Origin: Bacillus_BA songklensis
Lineage (GTDB): Bacteria; Bacillota; Bacilli; Bacillales; Bacillaceae_H
Direction: 5' to 3'
Assembly (NCBI RefSeq): GCF_042649685.1
Contig: NZ_JBHRZT010000016.1
Span: 1 to 21,967, forward strand
Length of the DNA: 21,967 nt
In this document: positions 19,649 to 21,967 of the stretch, piece by piece
How positions within the stretch are numbered: the stretch's first letter is position 1
Layout of the letters: each line of letters opens with the position of its first letter
Notes under the pieces: generated by a model
Told to the model about the DNA's origin: nothing
Database searches by the model: none
Seen by the model: the letters and a program-made list of their open reading frames with translations, nothing else
Translations under genes and position numbers: made by a program

Positions 19649-20365
19649 TTAGATCAGATGAGCTCCTCCATCGATAAGAACCGATGTGCCAGTTGTAAAC
19701 CCATTTTTCGCTAGGTAAACATAGGTTTCAGCTATATCTTTAGGTTGAGCAACACGTCCGACAGGTAATTGCTTAGCAATCCCATGGTACATATCTTGTC
19801 TTTGATTTTCTGGCATTCCGCCGTAAAGAGGAGTGTCAACGATACCAGGTGATACCACGTTTACTCTGATAGGTGCCAGGTCTACTGAAAGTCCTCGTAC
19901 TAATCCATCGATTGCTGAATTAATGGAAGCTAGAGTCGTTGCACCTTGAGGAGGACGCACACCATATACACCAGAAGTTAATGTAATAGAACTTTCATTA
20001 TTCAAGTATGGAAGAGCAGCACGAACCGAAATATACTGCCCCCAGAACTTACTATCAAAAGCCTCTCTTACGGTTGCAACAGGCAGTTCGCTAAAGTGAC
20101 CCATTGCGCCTTCACCTGCAGTAACCACTAGGTGATCAAATTTTCCAACCTTCTTGAAAAAGTCAGCAACCTTTTCCTCGCTACGAAAGTCGATTTCATA
20201 GCCCTCTACGTTACCACCAAGCTTCACTTTTGCGTCAGATAATTTTGAAGCAGAACGGCTAGCAATAATGACTTGAGCGGATTCATCGAGAAACGCCTTA
20301 GCAGCGGCTAAACCAATACCAGATGTACCGCCTAAAACAACCACTCTTTTTCCTTTTAATGACAA
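19649..20365 (-). CDS. Atypical short-chain dehydrogenase/reductase
   Basis: A 238-residue protein from TTG 20365, chosen because AAGGAGGT lies six bases upstream; the ATG at 20386 would include the ribosome site in the coding part. The cofactor motif GGTSGIG (12-18) and Arg37 after beta-2 point to NADP(H); the family's NAG motif reads TAGEGA. Catalytic Ser131 is present (TLTSGVYG), but where SDRs have YxxxK this protein reads LASIN (145-149), lacking both Tyr and Lys. The end, GFTTGTSVLIDGGAHLI, is regular. This pattern is seen in a distinct SDR subgroup with unclear chemistry. A symmetrical hairpin separates it from the YfkM-like gene upstream. Confidence 0.88.
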   Translation of the reverse strand: MSLKGKRVVVLGGTSGIGLAAAKAFLDESAQVIIASRSASKLSDAKVKLGGNVEGYEIDFRSEEKVADFFKKVGKFDHLVVTAGEGAMGHFSELPVATVREAFDSKFWGQYISVRAALPYLNNESSITLTSGVYGVRPPQGATTLASINSAIDGLVRGLSVDLAPIRVNVVSPGIVDTPLYGGMPENQRQDMYHGIAKQLPVGRVAQPKDIAETYVYLAKNGFTTGTSVLIDGGAHLI

Positions 20366-20400
20366 CGCAATACCTCCTTTATTCATACGTTTGTTTAACC

Positions 20401-20434
20401 AACTTGCGGATTCTGATTAAAGAATCCGCAAGTT
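20401..20434. terminator. Hairpin between the yfkM-like gene and the SDR gene
   Basis: AACTTGCGGATTC, eight-base loop, GAATCCGCAAGTT: a perfect 13-bp stem, 30 bases past the yfkM stop. There is no strong T-tract on the minus strand (GGTTAAAC), so it may act as an attenuator or processing site. Confidence 0.6.
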
Positions 20435-20464
20435 AGAAATATTTAAGTTTTTACATCACCATTG

Positions 20465-20977
20465 TTATTTAGCTAAAAGTTTTAGTGATTCACGATTGAA
20501 TGCTGGAATATCTTTTGGTTCTCGACTTGTTACAATATTTTTGCTGATGACAACTTCTTCGTCTTTATAATTTGCACCAGCATTTTTCAAATCGTTGCGA
20601 ATGGATTTATAGCCAGTGATGTCGACACCTTTTAAAAGGTCTGTATCGATTAACACTTGTGGTCCATGACAAATGGCAAAAACGGGTTTTTCGTCTTGGA
20701 TAAATGCTTTTGCAAATTCACCAAAACGATCGTCTTCACGCAATAAATCAGGAGAGAATCCACCAGGGATAAACAACGCATCAAAGTCTGCAGGATGAAC
20801 TTCATCAATGGATTTATCAATTTTTACGGTTGTGCCTTTTTTACCAGTTACTTCGTTACCTGATTGTTTGTCAATCGTGATAACTTCATGACCAGCTTCT
20901 TTAAAGGCTTGTGCTGGTTCAGTGTACTCCACATCTTCAAATAGGTTTGTTATAAGTGTAGCGATTTTTTTACTCAT
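20465..20977 (-). CDS. yfkM: DJ-1/PfpI-family stress protein (YfkM-like)
   Basis: A 170-residue DJ-1/PfpI-family protein very like B. subtilis general stress protein YfkM as I remember it: KKIATLITNLFEDVEYTEPA, then FDALFIPGGFSPDLLREDDR and KPVFAICHGPQVLIDTDLLK. The nucleophilic elbow Cys-His is in AICHGPQ (Cys103-His104) with an N-terminal Glu in FEDVEYTEP, as in the family. Such proteins are linked to glyoxalase/deglycase or chaperone-like protection. ATG 20977 is preferred over 20983 for its spacing to AAGGAGGTG. The SDR and aldo/keto reductase genes follow on the same strand, a set that suggests reactive-carbonyl defence. Confidence 0.92.
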   Translation of the reverse strand: MSKKIATLITNLFEDVEYTEPAQAFKEAGHEVITIDKQSGNEVTGKKGTTVKIDKSIDEVHPADFDALFIPGGFSPDLLREDDRFGEFAKAFIQDEKPVFAICHGPQVLIDTDLLKGVDITGYKSIRNDLKNAGANYKDEEVVISKNIVTSREPKDIPAFNRESLKLLAK

Positions 20978-21109
20978 GCTCATTCACCTCCTTGAAATGA
21001 CAAAACAGAAGTAAAAATATTCATTTCCATGCCATAATTTTTAAGGTTCCCTTATTCATCTTTCTAAAATAGAATACGTCATAAGTGTTTCCCATCATCT
21101 TAAAAGTTA

Positions 21110-21613
21110 CTAATGAACATACTCAAGGTCTCTCTCAACATTGGCACTTAAAATGTCTTCTGTTTTGATTTCGAGTAATTTCTCCAAGAACCTTATGGTT
21201 CCTAATACTGCTTGAATATCCTCCTCTGTTTGAACGTCTTCCATTTTCTTTTGAAGAATCAGTTCATTTATAACTTGTTTGAAAGCCTGGGTCTTTATAA
21301 GCCATTCTCCAACTAGTTCCTTTGTTGTGTCTCTCTCGCCTTCATTTTTGACAGCAAATAAGCTTTCCGTTTTTGTTTCTACGAGTGTTACGGAACCAAA
21401 ATCGGAATCCATACGGATGCGAAAATAATTCTTTCTACTGTCATAATATCTTTCTTCCTTTAATAGAAAATACTCTATCCCTACTGTGATTTCATAAAAG
21501 GGTTCTGTCTCTGTAGGATAATGAAGATCTCTTACATCCACACTTTTTACAACGTCTAAATAGGTCTCCAAACCATATTGAGTACTAATGATTTTTGCAT
21601 CCATTACATTCAT
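21110..21613 (-). CDS. Hypothetical protein, 167 residues
   Basis: A soluble protein starting at ATG 21613 with AAGGGAG seven bases upstream: MNVMDAKIISTQYGLETYLD, then EPFYEITVGIEYFLLKEERY, YYDSRKNYFRIRMDSDFGSV, and a C-terminal helical region VQTEEDIQAVLGTIRFLEKL. The N-terminal 90 residues look beta-rich and the rest alpha-helical. No cysteines, signal peptide or membrane segment. I do not recognise the family. Neighbours are gnd (downstream end, upstream of it on the same strand) and yfkM, with no close spacing. Confidence 0.75.
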   Translation of the reverse strand: MNVMDAKIISTQYGLETYLDVVKSVDVRDLHYPTETEPFYEITVGIEYFLLKEERYYDSRKNYFRIRMDSDFGSVTLVETKTESLFAVKNEGERDTTKELVGEWLIKTQAFKQVINELILQKKMEDVQTEEDIQAVLGTIRFLEKLLEIKTEDILSANVERDLEYVH

Positions 21614-21696
21614 GATTTCACTCCCTTTTTTACCTTGCGGATTGTTTTAATATTTAATCAGCTTGTCTGTCAAAATCCATACCTACCACTATTAGT

Positions 21697-21967
21697 CTAG
21701 TTGCTTTTTTCAACTGCATGTCCACCAAACTCGTTTCGAAGGGCAGCGACCACTTTCCCTGTAAAGGTGTCATGATCTAAAGAACGGTAGCGCATCAAAA
21801 GAGACATGGCGATCACGGGAGTGGCTGCCTGCAGATCCAAGGCCGTTTCCACTGTCCACTTTCCTTCTCCTGAAGAATGCATGGTTCCTTTGATTTGTTC
21901 TAAGTTTGCATCTTTAGAAAATGCACGTTCTGTTAAGTCCATGAGCCATGAACGAATGACTGAACCG
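21697..21967 (-). CDS. gnd: 6-phosphogluconate dehydrogenase (decarboxylating), C-terminal part
   Basis: The frame is open from the window edge to the stop at 21697, about 89 codons. GSVIRSWLMDLTERAFSKDA, then GTMHSSGEGKWTVETALDLQ, AATPVIAMSLLMRYRSLDHD match the C-terminal helical domain of the short (about 300-residue) 6-phosphogluconate dehydrogenases such as GntZ/YqeC. The SGEGKWT segment binds substrate. The N-terminal Rossmann domain is outside the window. The enzyme oxidises 6-phosphogluconate to ribulose 5-phosphate in the pentose phosphate or gluconate pathway. Confidence 0.9.
   Translation of the reverse strand, partial: GSVIRSWLMDLTERAFSKDANLEQIKGTMHSSGEGKWTVETALDLQAATPVIAMSLLMRYRSLDHDTFTGKVVAALRNEFGGHAVEKSN

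Overview
The window looks like an accessory, insertion-rich stretch of a low-GC, endospore-forming Bacillaceae genome (Bacillus sensu lato; I cannot fix the species). The grounds are a SpoVS-like protein, an AbrB-type regulator, GerAB/GerAC spore-germination genes, a YdjO-type cold-inducible protein, a YfkM-like DJ-1/PfpI protein, purine-rich Shine-Dalgarno sites and frequent GTG/TTG starts. Whether this is chromosome or a large plasmid cannot be decided from the sequence. Several genes (clpP, spoVS, csp, abrB) look like extra paralogues rather than the housekeeping copies.

Layout. 1-480: the 5' end of an IS256-family transposase and a broken small ORF. 485-2000 (minus): clpP paralogue, then a SET-domain protein gene followed by a small acidic protein. 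2.4-5.4 kb: spoVS paralogue, divergent csp and ydjO-like genes, a ParB/Srx-like protein, a frameshifted bPH-domain gene and a short basic-protein gene. 5.6-10.1 kb: a redox block with a two-domain AhpD-like protein, a decayed dsrE copy, a DinB-like protein, an intact DsrE protein divergent from a Crp/Fnr-type regulator, a glutaredoxin-like protein and a peroxiredoxin-like protein. 10.4-12.5 kb: abrB paralogue, decaying small genes, a possible DnaD-like protein and many hairpins. 12.5-13.5 kb: a complete IS6-family element that cuts off a serine resolvase gene. 13.8-16.7 kb: an Rpn-family nuclease gene with one nonsense codon, then a 5'-truncated gerAC followed by an intact gerAB. 16.7-18.4 kb: a tnpB-only IS200/IS605-type element whose tnpB has one in-frame amber codon, plus a structured GC-rich block. 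18.5-22 kb (minus): aldo/keto reductase, atypical SDR, YfkM-like protein, an unknown protein and the 3' end of a 6-phosphogluconate dehydrogenase gene.

How parts fit together. The DsrE, Crp/Fnr and glutaredoxin genes share a TGT-N10-ACA dyad, present between dsrE and crp and again upstream of the glutaredoxin gene, where it sits about 41.5 bases before a plausible start site. This suggests one thiol/redox regulon. The block is bracketed by inward-facing sequences resembling the IS6 ends seen at 12475 and 13337. A dispersed repeat of about 100 bases occurs three times (about 5513, 10603 and 12357). It consists of a hairpin followed by a 28-base segment whose right arm matches the Xer arm of the Bacillus dif site. 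Together with IS6, IS256, TnpB, resolvase and Rpn remnants and at least seven single-base lesions in reading frames, it marks the region as mobile and partly decaying.
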